From an uncultured Holophagaceae bacterium (GTDB taxonomy: Bacteria; Acidobacteriota; Holophagae; Holophagales; Holophagaceae), in contig CAIYNT010000199.1 in assembly GCA_903927605.1 (NCBI GenBank), forward strand, positions 1 to 38,929: a DNA stretch of 38,929 bases, written 5' to 3'. The position numbers were made by a program, and so were the translations under genes. The notes under the pieces are model-generated. The model saw nothing but the letters and a program-made list of their open reading frames with translations, was not told where the DNA came from and searched no databases. Of this stretch, positions 26,220 to 33,644 are shown piece by piece (position 1 is the first letter of the stretch; each line of letters begins with the position of its first letter).

Positions 26220-27706
26220 TCCTCCTGGATGGACATTCCCTCACGGCACCCCTGCTGGCGCGCATCGCCCAAGGGGAAGGGGTCACGTTGGACGAGGGCG
26301 CCATGGCCCTGGTGGCCGAAAACCGGGCTGTGGTGGATCGCATCGTGGCCGAAGGCCGCACCGTCTACGGCATCAACACGGGCTTCGGCCAGTTCGCCAC
26401 CATCGTCATCCCCCCGGACCAGCTCGAACTGCTCCAGCTCAACCTCATCCGCAGCCACTCTGCGGGGGTGGGCGAGCCCCTGTCCAAGGCCCAGACCCGG
26501 GCCCTCATGGCCGCCCGCATCAACTGCCTGCTGAAGGCCCACAGCGGCATCCGTCCGGAACCCATCCGCCTGCTGACCGAGTGTCTGAACCGAGACATCG
26601 TGCCCATCGTTCCCAGCCAGGGCAGCGTGGGGGCCAGCGGCGACCTGGCACCCCTGGCCCACATGGCATTGCTGCTCGTGGGGGAAGGTCTGGCCTGGTC
26701 CGACCGGGACCCGATGCCTGGCGGTGAGGCCTTGGCCGTGGCGGGCCTGGCCCCTGTGACGCTCCAGGCCAAGGAAGGGCTTGCGCTCATCAACGGCACT
26801 CAGCTCATCACAGCGCTCGGCAACCTGGCCGTGGAGAAGTTCACCCGGCTGGCGTCCCTGGCGGACGAGATTGCCGGCCTCAGCCTAGAGGCCTTACGCG
26901 GCAGCCGGCGGGCCTTCGATCCCCGCATCCACGCCGCCCGGCCCCACCCGGGGCAGATTCTCGTCGCCGGTCACATGCGCGACCTGCTGGGCGAGACCAG
27001 CGCCATTTCCGAGAGCCACCGGGACTGCCACCGGGTGCAGGATGCCTACAGCCTGCGCTGCATTCCCCAGGTGCATGGTGTCACCCGCGACGCCCTGGCT
27101 TTCGCGGGCGCCATCCTGGAGCGGGAACTCAACAGCGCCACGGACAACCCCATGATCTTCACGGATACCCAGGAATCCCGATCAGGCGGCAACTTTCACG
27201 GCCAGTATCCGGCCTTCGCCTGTGATGTGCTCGCCATCGCCGCGGCCGACCTCGCCAGCATGTCCGAGCGCCGGCAGGAGCGCCTAGTGAATCCAGCCTA
27301 TTCGGACCTCCCGGCCTTCCTCACGCAGAATGGAGGCCTCGAATCGGGCTTCATGATGGCCCACGTCACCTCCGCAGCCCTGGTCAGCGAGATGAAGGGT
27401 CTCGCCAATCCCGCCTGCGTGGACACGATCCCCACCAGCGCGGGCAAGGAAGATCATGTGAGCATGGGCCCCATCGCCGCGCGCAAGCTCATCCGCGCTG
27501 TGGATGCCCTGGAACAGGTGCTGGCCATCGAGGCCCGTATGGCCCTCGAAGGGGTGCGCCTCCTCGGTCTGGCCCCGGCGACCGGCCTCCAACCACTGAT
27601 GGACCACCTTACAAGGGCTTGCACACCCTGGGTGGACCGCGCGATGTTTGAGGAGATCCATCGCACTCTCGCTGCCTTGCATACCTACGAGGAAGCCCAT
27701 CCATGA
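26216..27706 (+). CDS. hutH: Histidine ammonia-lyase
   Basis: 496 residues, the normal length. Removes ammonia from L-histidine to give trans-urocanate, using an MIO cofactor that forms itself from Ala140-Ser141-Gly142 in the GSVGASGDLAPLAH motif. Further active-site features: Tyr51 in YGINTGFG, SHSAG (His81) and a Glu in the TSAGKEDHVSMG segment, the Glu being typical of histidine rather than phenylalanine or tyrosine lyases. The usual Gln before Glu is Lys here. Residues suit hutH, but no hutU, hutI or hutG is near, so the product may serve another purpose. ATG overlaps the MFS stop (ATGA), and its own stop overlaps the next start, so start choice is firm; the open frame upstream is ignored. 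Confidence 0.93.
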   Translation: MILLDGHSLTAPLLARIAQGEGVTLDEGAMALVAENRAVVDRIVAEGRTVYGINTGFGQFATIVIPPDQLELLQLNLIRSHSAGVGEPLSKAQTRALMAARINCLLKAHSGIRPEPIRLLTECLNRDIVPIVPSQGSVGASGDLAPLAHMALLLVGEGLAWSDRDPMPGGEALAVAGLAPVTLQAKEGLALINGTQLITALGNLAVEKFTRLASLADEIAGLSLEALRGSRRAFDPRIHAARPHPGQILVAGHMRDLLGETSAISESHRDCHRVQDAYSLRCIPQVHGVTRDALAFAGAILERELNSATDNPMIFTDTQESRSGGNFHGQYPAFACDVLAIAAADLASMSERRQERLVNPAYSDLPAFLTQNGGLESGFMMAHVTSAALVSEMKGLANPACVDTIPTSAGKEDHVSMGPIAARKLIRAVDALEQVLAIEARMALEGVRLLGLAPATGLQPLMDHLTRACTPWVDRAMFEEIHRTLAALHTYEEAHP

Positions 27707-28380
27707 CTCCGATCCCCTGGCGGACCGCCTGCGAACAAGTGCTACGGCGCTTCTCGGACGCAGATGCGATCCGGTTCTGGGGCATCGGCCATGAGGTGGA
27801 CGGCACCTACCAACCCATTTTCAACTATCGCTTCGAGCATACCTATGCCGCCGTGCTCCTGGCCCGCTGGCTGGCGCCCGCCACCGGTGCCGATCTGGAG
27901 GTGGTGGAGTGCGCCGCCTGGCTGCATGACGTGGCTAAGCGCCTGAAGGAGCCCCATGCCAAGGACACCCATGCGCTGGATGCCTCCGCGCGGGTGGAAG
28001 AGATTCTTGCGGACACGGACTTCCCGCCCGGAAAGATCCCCGCTGTCCGCCACGCCATCGAGCACCACGTGGGATTGAAGCTCACGAAGAGGCTCGAACC
28101 CGTCGAGACGGCCTGCCTCTGGGACTGCGACAAGCTCAGCAAGATCGGCGCGGCCAGCCTCGTCCACTTCGCATGCATCAGTGGCGCTTTCCAACCCATC
28201 ACCACGGCCGAGATCCTCCAGCGCGGCGTTGCATGGCTGGATCTGGCCCGGGACATCACCGCCAGCTTCAACACCGAACCGGCCCGGGAGGAAGGCCGCC
28301 GGCGGCTCGCCTTCATCGAGGCCCACTATGCTCAACTCCACCGGGAATGGTCGGATCCTTTGCAGGTGACACCCTCATGA
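27703..28380 (+). CDS. HD-domain phosphohydrolase
   Basis: 225 residues. The HD metal-binding pattern is complete: His46 (YRFEHTY), His75-Asp76 (AAWLHDVAK), histidines near 117-122 (RHAIEHHVG) and Asp143 (LWDCDKLSKIG). Such domains hydrolyse phosphomonoesters or phosphodiesters, for example nucleotides; the exact substrate is not visible. It is single-domain with no GYP motif, so not a typical cyclic-di-GMP phosphodiesterase. Its ATG overlaps the hutH stop (ATGA 27703-27706) and its stop overlaps the next ATG, so it belongs to the five-gene coupled operon. The link to histidine catabolism is unexplained. Confidence 0.9.
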   Translation: MTPIPWRTACEQVLRRFSDADAIRFWGIGHEVDGTYQPIFNYRFEHTYAAVLLARWLAPATGADLEVVECAAWLHDVAKRLKEPHAKDTHALDASARVEEILADTDFPPGKIPAVRHAIEHHVGLKLTKRLEPVETACLWDCDKLSKIGAASLVHFACISGAFQPITTAEILQRGVAWLDLARDITASFNTEPAREEGRRRLAFIEAHYAQLHREWSDPLQVTPS

Positions 28381-30710
28381 GCGATTTCCTGCAGACCGCC
28401 CAGAGCCTGGCTGTGGCGCTCAAGGCGCTGCAGATGTACACGGCCTCGCACCCGCGCTCGCAGGAGTCCCTTGCTACCGCCCACGCCGTGCTCGGGCGCT
28501 GGCTGGCCGAGCAGGACCGGCTCCAGTTCGTTGTCTCGGGGACCAAGGCCTTCCTCGACGGCCAGGTGCAGGACACTCGGAATCCCCACATCTCGGCCTT
28601 GGCAAAGCTCGTATCCGACCGAGGCATCAGCGGTTTCGTGTTCGAGCGGGGATTGTCGGCGGACGAGCTCCTGGCCTTCCTCCAGGGGCTTGCCACGAAG
28701 CCCGCGAAACTGGAGGAACAGGGGGGGTTTGAAAGCCTGCTGCAATCCGCCGGAGTACGGCACATCAAGGTGTCGCAGACCCGCTACCAGGAGGTCACCG
28801 AAGGGGAGGAATCGGGTTCGGGGGATAAGGCCCCTGCCCTGTCTCCGGCACCCCCGCCTCCTTCACCATCCCCCGAGAACCTCGTCAATTTCATCCGCGA
28901 GGCCCTGCTGTCCACCCTTGCAAAGGGCTCCACTGCATCCCCAGTCAGGACAGCCAAGGGTTCCACCTCCAGCTCCGGTGGGAGCGAGGAGAGCGGGAAC
29001 CCGGGCGGTATGTTCGATGACGGCGGCTTGGGAGAGATGTCGGGCTTCGGCCCTGCGGATCTCAGCGGCCTTGGACCCCTGGGCAGAGATCTCGGGTTGG
29101 GTGAGGGCATGCCGACGCCCGGTCAGCTCGGCACCCTCCGCCAGGTGCTCATGGGGCTCACGCCCAAGGTCCAGTTGAGCCTCCTGGCAGGCCTGGGCAG
29201 CCTTCCGGAACATCCCGCGGGGTTGGCCCTCGGCGTGAAGGCACTGGCGGGCGAAATTCTCGCCGTAGCCACCAGCTCGGCCCTGGCCCAAGGGGGATCC
29301 TGGCCCCAGCTGAGAGGCCCGATCCGTGACATCCTCCGTCCCCTCCCCGACCGTGATCGCCTGGTCCGCGCCCTGTCCTCCCACCTGCGCATCAGGGGCC
29401 AGGATTCATCCCAGGCCGAAGCCATCCTGCGTCATCTGGAGTGGGAGGAACTCAGCCTGGAAGCCAAACTGCTCAAGGTTCTCGAAGGGGGACACCTGTT
29501 CGAGCTGAGCCTGGAGGAGCGCCTCGCCTTCCTGCGCGAGCTGCTGGATCTCCGGCGTTTCGATGACTTCCTGCATATCCAGGAAGTACTCCTGGAGACC
29601 CTCCACAGCGATAGGCCCGAGTTCCGCATGAGGGCCATCCAGACTCTGTCCGGGATGGCGCGCTGGGCCTGGGATCCCGGCCTGCCTCCGGGCGGCGAGG
29701 GACCGCTCGCCGAGGCCCTGCGGTCCCACTTCGCCTGGGAGCCGGAACCTCCGATCCACCGGTGGACCACCGAGGCCCTGGAGTCGATGCTGTCGGCACT
29801 GATCTATCGTGGAGATCTCGGGCACGTCATCTCGGATATCCAGGAACTCGAAGGGCTCTGCGCCTTCCTGGAAGAACAGCAACCCTGGCGCAACGAGGCC
29901 CTCACCCGACTCCGCACAGCCATCCAACGGCCGCAGCTTCTGGAAGAAGCCGTCATCCATGCCTTCACCCTGGAAAGGGAACAGATGATCCAGGAGGTCC
30001 ATCCTTATCTGGAGTTCCTCGGGGATCCCATGGCCCGGCATCTGGTGGGTCGGCTCGGCAGCGAGACGGACCGCACCCGGCGCGGACGCCTGGTCGATGC
30101 GATCCGGAGCATGGGAGCCACCTCACTGCCGGCCCTGGTGGAGGCCCTGGCCTCCCCGGCCTGGTTCATGGTGCGGAACGCCCTGACGCTCCTGGCCGAT
30201 CTTGGCGACGCCGGCTGCATCCCGGACATCCTTCCACGGCTCCGCCACCCCGAGCCCCGAGTCCGTCGAACGGCCGTGCGGGCACTCTGGAAGCTGGGTG
30301 GACCGGTGGCCGAACCCCACCTGGTGGCCCAGATGAAGGATACGGACGCGGAAACCATGCAGGAGATCCTCTTCGCCCTCGGGCAGCTGCGCTCCGAAAG
30401 CAGCTTGCCCCAAGTCACCGCCTTGGCCCAGGACAAGCGGGTGCTGGAGCGCCTTCGGATCCAGGCCCTGGAGACCCTCGGTCACATCGCCTCCCCGAAT
30501 GCCATGCCGGTCCTATTGGAATGCATGCGGCGAAAGGGGTTCTTCAGTGCTGGGGAACCGACTGCCATCCGCATGGCGGCCGCCAGGGCCCTGGCAGCCC
30601 TCGGGACCCCGGAGGCGCGGGCCGCGCTCCAGAGAACGGTGGATGCCGAACCGAAGGGGGAGGAACGCGAAGCACTGCGTCGCCTTCTGGACCGGCCGGT
30701 GGGACCGTGA
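28377..30710 (+). CDS. HEAT-repeat protein with conserved N-terminal module
   Basis: 777 residues, no signal peptide. The first 145 residues form a globular module (LAVALKALQMYTASHPRSQ, FVVSGTKAFLDGQ, then a G-F-x-F-x-x-G-L-S-A-D-E-L-L segment and a RHIKV-x-x-x-RY strand). I have seen this layout at the start of HEAT and HD-GYP/GAF proteins of acidobacteria and deltaproteobacteria, but it has no name I can give. A Pro/Ser/Gly-rich linker (about 150-245) and a helical middle follow. Residues from about 560 are HEAT repeats of the EPRVRRTAVRALWKLGG type, a protein-binding solenoid. ATG 28377 is set by the overlap with the HD gene stop; its own stop overlaps the kinase GTG start. It may be a scaffold for the kinase. 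Confidence 0.85.
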   Translation: MSDFLQTAQSLAVALKALQMYTASHPRSQESLATAHAVLGRWLAEQDRLQFVVSGTKAFLDGQVQDTRNPHISALAKLVSDRGISGFVFERGLSADELLAFLQGLATKPAKLEEQGGFESLLQSAGVRHIKVSQTRYQEVTEGEESGSGDKAPALSPAPPPPSPSPENLVNFIREALLSTLAKGSTASPVRTAKGSTSSSGGSEESGNPGGMFDDGGLGEMSGFGPADLSGLGPLGRDLGLGEGMPTPGQLGTLRQVLMGLTPKVQLSLLAGLGSLPEHPAGLALGVKALAGEILAVATSSALAQGGSWPQLRGPIRDILRPLPDRDRLVRALSSHLRIRGQDSSQAEAILRHLEWEELSLEAKLLKVLEGGHLFELSLEERLAFLRELLDLRRFDDFLHIQEVLLETLHSDRPEFRMRAIQTLSGMARWAWDPGLPPGGEGPLAEALRSHFAWEPEPPIHRWTTEALESMLSALIYRGDLGHVISDIQELEGLCAFLEEQQPWRNEALTRLRTAIQRPQLLEEAVIHAFTLEREQMIQEVHPYLEFLGDPMARHLVGRLGSETDRTRRGRLVDAIRSMGATSLPALVEALASPAWFMVRNALTLLADLGDAGCIPDILPRLRHPEPRVRRTAVRALWKLGGPVAEPHLVAQMKDTDAETMQEILFALGQLRSESSLPQVTALAQDKRVLERLRIQALETLGHIASPNAMPVLLECMRRKGFFSAGEPTAIRMAAARALAALGTPEARAALQRTVDAEPKGEEREALRRLLDRPVGP

Positions 30711-31792
30711 CCGAGGTTCAGGCCCACCCGGATCCCCGCCAGCTGCTCGAGGCCTTTGAAGCCTTCACGGCTGCGTCTGAGCACCTCCAGGCTCGCTACG
30801 AGGCCCTCCAGTCCCAGCTGGGCCAGCTGCAGGGCGAACTCCAGACCGTGATCGAGGCCGTTCCTTTCGCGATCTGGGTCCTGGCCGAAGATGGTTCGTT
30901 GCGGTTCACCAACCGGCCCCAGGGACTTGACGGCCGCTTCCTCCAGGATCCATCCCCCTGGGAAGGCGGCAGCCCTGGCGGCCAGCGCCGGTTCCAGACT
31001 GCCGAAGGCCGGGAACTCATCTTCGAGGAGGAACGGCGCTCTGCGCCCCACGGCGGCACCATCGTCACGCTTCGCGATGTCACCGAGGCCGTGCTGCGAG
31101 CCCAGCAGGCCACCCGGGAGGACCGCCTGGCGGCCATGGGACGCATGGCCGCAGAACTGGCCCATGAATTCCGGAATCCCCTGGGCAGCCTGGCCCTCTT
31201 CTCCGGCATGCTCGTGGAGGACCTCGCCGACCAGGCCGGCCCTCTTGAACTCGCCCGCAAGATGCAGGAAGGGGTGGGTCGGTTGAACAGCCTGGTGGGC
31301 AACACTCTGGCCTTCAGCCGGGATCTCCATCCCAAGACCGCAACCATCCCACTACGGAACTTCTGGGAGGAGATGCTGCGGGGGACCACCCTGACCGAAG
31401 CCGTTCCCTGGAAGAACCAGATTCCCGCGAGGGCCACCTGGCAGGGGGATCCCGATCTGTTGCGCCAGGTCGGGCAGAACCTGCTTCAGAATGCCATCCG
31501 CGCCCTGGAGGAATCGGACAAGCCGCGCATCGTCCTGGCGGCGGTCGAAGAGCAACTGGATGAGCAGGCCTGTTGGCACGTCACCTTGTCCGACAATGGC
31601 TGCGGCATTCCCACAGAAGCGCTGTCGAAGGTGTTCGATCCCTTCTTCAGCACTTTCGGAGGAGGTACCGGCCTGGGGCTCGCCGTCTGTCACCGGATCA
31701 TCGTGGCCCACGGCGGCCTGCTTTTCATCGAAAGCCAGTCGGGCCGTGGGACCACGGTCCATCTGAGGTTAGGGGCTGGAACGGTCGCGTGA
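30707..31792 (+). CDS. PAS-domain sensor histidine kinase, NtrB/FlrB-like
   Basis: 361 residues, cytoplasmic. N-terminal coiled coil (LQARYEALQSQLGQLQGELQ), a small PAS domain (VIEAVPFAIWVLAEDGSLRF), HisKA with His153 in AAELAHEFRNPLGSLALFSG, and HATPase_c with DNGCGIPTE, FDPFFSTFGGGTGLGLAV. The H box and the layout resemble FlrB/NtrB-type kinases that act on sigma-54 activators, but no such partner lies in the window. The start is a GTG that overlaps the HEAT protein stop (GTGA at 30707-30710), so translation is coupled; the frame is open for 300 codons upstream but that part is a shadow of the HEAT gene. The partner regulator is unidentified. Confidence 0.93.
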   Translation: MTEVQAHPDPRQLLEAFEAFTAASEHLQARYEALQSQLGQLQGELQTVIEAVPFAIWVLAEDGSLRFTNRPQGLDGRFLQDPSPWEGGSPGGQRRFQTAEGRELIFEEERRSAPHGGTIVTLRDVTEAVLRAQQATREDRLAAMGRMAAELAHEFRNPLGSLALFSGMLVEDLADQAGPLELARKMQEGVGRLNSLVGNTLAFSRDLHPKTATIPLRNFWEEMLRGTTLTEAVPWKNQIPARATWQGDPDLLRQVGQNLLQNAIRALEESDKPRIVLAAVEEQLDEQACWHVTLSDNGCGIPTEALSKVFDPFFSTFGGGTGLGLAVCHRIIVAHGGLLFIESQSGRGTTVHLRLGAGTVA

Positions 31793-31838
31793 CGCCGATC
31801 ACAGAACATGCGAAAATCGATGTCTTCGCGGAGCGCCC

Positions 31839-32366
31839 ATGCCACTGACTCGTCTCGATCCAGGCAGGCAGGCCCCCGAAGTCGTCAACGCCATCATTGA
31901 GATCCCCACCGGTTCCCGCATCAAATACGAGATCGACCATCACACGGGTCTGGTCCACGTGGACCGTGTGTTGTTCTCGCCCTTCCACTACCCGGCCGAG
32001 TATGGCTTCATCCCAGGCACCCTGGCCGAGGATGGTGATCCGGCGGATATCCTCGTGCTCATCAACGGTTCGACCTATCCCGGCGTGGTGATTCGTGCGC
32101 GGCCCATTGGCCTGCTGCGCATGGCGGATGAAAACGGTCCCGATTCAAAGATTCTTGCCGTGGCCACGGATGACCCCACTTACGCCCACGTGACCTCCCG
32201 CAGCGACCTGCCCCCGCACTTCCTTCTGGAGGTGGAGCACTTCTTCCTCACCTACAAGGACCTCGAACGTAAGACCGTCACCAGCGACGGCTGGGGCGGC
32301 AAGGACGAGGCCCATGCTTTTGTTCGGGCCTGCATCGAGGCCTATAACAAGCAGCCGCAGAAATAG
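31839..32366 (+). CDS. ppa: Inorganic pyrophosphatase (family I, soluble)
   Basis: 175 residues, close to the 175 of the E. coli enzyme. Hydrolyses pyrophosphate to two phosphates, pulling biosynthetic reactions forward. The metal-binding signature EDGDPADILV has Asp65, Asp67 and Asp70 at the same numbering as the E. coli protein, with Asp102 (PDSKI) and Lys29 also in place. The residue after Pro in the signature is Ala where Leu/Val/Met is common. GGAG lies 7 bases upstream of ATG 31839. It follows the coupled five-gene operon by 46 bases and is followed by the HAD gene after 4 bases. Confidence 0.97.
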   Translation: MPLTRLDPGRQAPEVVNAIIEIPTGSRIKYEIDHHTGLVHVDRVLFSPFHYPAEYGFIPGTLAEDGDPADILVLINGSTYPGVVIRARPIGLLRMADENGPDSKILAVATDDPTYAHVTSRSDLPPHFLLEVEHFFLTYKDLERKTVTSDGWGGKDEAHAFVRACIEAYNKQPQK

Positions 32367-32370
32367 AGGG

Positions 32371-33078
32371 ATGGTGGTGCAGGAGGAGACCCCCGGGCTC
32401 GTCTGCTTCGACCTCGACGGGACCCTCGTGGATCCCCTGCTTGGTGTTCGGAACTGCTTGGTGAAGACCTGCGCGGCATTTGCCCTGGCCATGCCAGACG
32501 AGACCACCCTCCGCGACTGGATCGGCTTCGGCATGCGGGAATCCCTGGCCACCCTGAGGGGCCTGGAGGATCCCGTTCGCCTCGAAGCCGCCCTCGACTT
32601 CTACTGGGAACGCTACCGCGAGGAGGGGGTGTTTGAGCATGAACTGTATCCCGGCATCTTCCATCTGCTGCATCGGCTGAAGCGCCAGGGCCATCGCATC
32701 TACATCGTTTCCGCCAAGCCCAGCCTCTTCGCCCGGCGCATCGCCTACCAGTTCGACCTGAACCTCATCTTCGACGACATCTTCGGCAGCACCCTAAAGG
32801 GTCGCTGGCAGCCCAAGACCGAGGTGCTGGCTGGCCTGGCGGAACGGGGCACCATCTGGCCCGGGGGGATGTTCATCGGCGACCGGGGCGTGGACATGGC
32901 CGCAGCCCGCGAGCATAGCCTGGAGCCGGTCGGGGTGACGTGGGGGTATGGCAGCCGAGAGGAACTGACCGCCGCTGGTGCGAAGCATCTTTTCAGTTCG
33001 GTACCGGAACTCGATGACTGGCTCAGACTCCGTTTCCCCCAGCCGGAACGGTTTGATGCCTTCAGCCGTTCGGAGTAG
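32371..33078 (+). CDS. HAD-superfamily phosphatase, Gph-like
   Basis: About 235 residues. HAD motifs: I, FDLDGTLVD (Asp14, Asp16); II, IYIVSAKPS; III, Lys in RWQPKTEVL; IV, MFIGDRGVDMAAA. A helical cap domain sits between I and II, as in phosphoglycolate phosphatases and pyrophosphatases PpaX. It likely dephosphorylates a small phosphorylated metabolite in the cytoplasm; substrate not inferable, though it follows ppa by only 4 bases. The ATG at 32371 abuts the AGAGGG site, so GTG 32377 would have better spacing; the difference is two residues. Its 3' end overlaps the convergent LolA-like gene by 17 bases. Confidence 0.88.
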   Translation: MVVQEETPGLVCFDLDGTLVDPLLGVRNCLVKTCAAFALAMPDETTLRDWIGFGMRESLATLRGLEDPVRLEAALDFYWERYREEGVFEHELYPGIFHLLHRLKRQGHRIYIVSAKPSLFARRIAYQFDLNLIFDDIFGSTLKGRWQPKTEVLAGLAERGTIWPGGMFIGDRGVDMAAAREHSLEPVGVTWGYGSREELTAAGAKHLFSSVPELDDWLRLRFPQPERFDAFSRSE

Positions 33079-33643
33079 ACCAGCGGGTGCCCGCGGGCAC
33101 CTGGGGGTGGAAAGTATCCGGCGGCAGCTCGACGGGCGACTTCGGGTCCAGCAGTTCCAACGTCTGCTTCGCCCCGGTGGGATCCGTCCACTCCAAAGTA
33201 TGCAGCAGGCCCTTACGGCCGGTGGCTTTCAGGTCCGGAAGCCCCGCCTCCCAGGGCGTGAACTTCACCGTCTCCCCTCCGAAGACATCAATCCGGTACA
33301 GGCGCTCGAGGCGGGCCGGATCAAGCAGAATGCCCAGCAATGGGAAATCACGCACCGCCCGGGCCAATTCCACCCGCTGGGCCGTGCGAGTATCCGGATC
33401 GTACTGCACCAAGTGCCGGCCATCGCAGGTGACCGTCAACCCTCCTTCGTAGGCCACCTTCAGGCGCCCGCCCCTGGCCAGAGCCAAGCGGCCCTGCCTG
33501 GACAGCTTCCCGAACACCAGGCTGTCGCTTTCCTGGCGGAACCGGCTTTCCATGGCGGGCATCTTGGAGAACGCAGTCCACCACCCCGGCATCGCGGCGA
33601 AAGCGGGAACGGTGGCTACACACAACAGCAGGGGGGGACGCAC
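33062..33643 (-). CDS. LolA-like periplasmic protein
   Basis: 193 residues with a signal peptide (hydrophobic stretch to about residue 17, ending AFAAM). The mature part is mostly beta-strand with repeated short hairpins (ESRFRQESDSLVFGKLSRQG, RLKVAYEGGLTVTCDGRHLV, VQYDPDTRTAQRVEL) and ends with a SPVELPPDTFHPQVPAG strand, as in the periplasmic lipoprotein carriers LolA and LolB-like folds. In LolA a hydrophobic cavity carries lipoproteins from the inner to the outer membrane. GTG start 33643 lies one base after the GTPase-gene stop, with GGAG upstream, so the two are translationally coupled. Whether it is the cell's main LolA is unknown. Confidence 0.82.
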   Translation of the reverse strand: MRPPLLLCVATVPAFAAMPGWWTAFSKMPAMESRFRQESDSLVFGKLSRQGRLALARGGRLKVAYEGGLTVTCDGRHLVQYDPDTRTAQRVELARAVRDFPLLGILLDPARLERLYRIDVFGGETVKFTPWEAGLPDLKATGRKGLLHTLEWTDPTGAKQTLELLDPKSPVELPPDTFHPQVPAGTRWSTPNG

Positions 33644-33644
33644 C

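Noticed and set aside
29762..30706. The long upstream extension of the PAS kinase frame
   Set aside because: Gly/Pro/Arg/His-rich shadow of the HEAT gene; the GTG at 30707 overlapping the HEAT stop explains the start.
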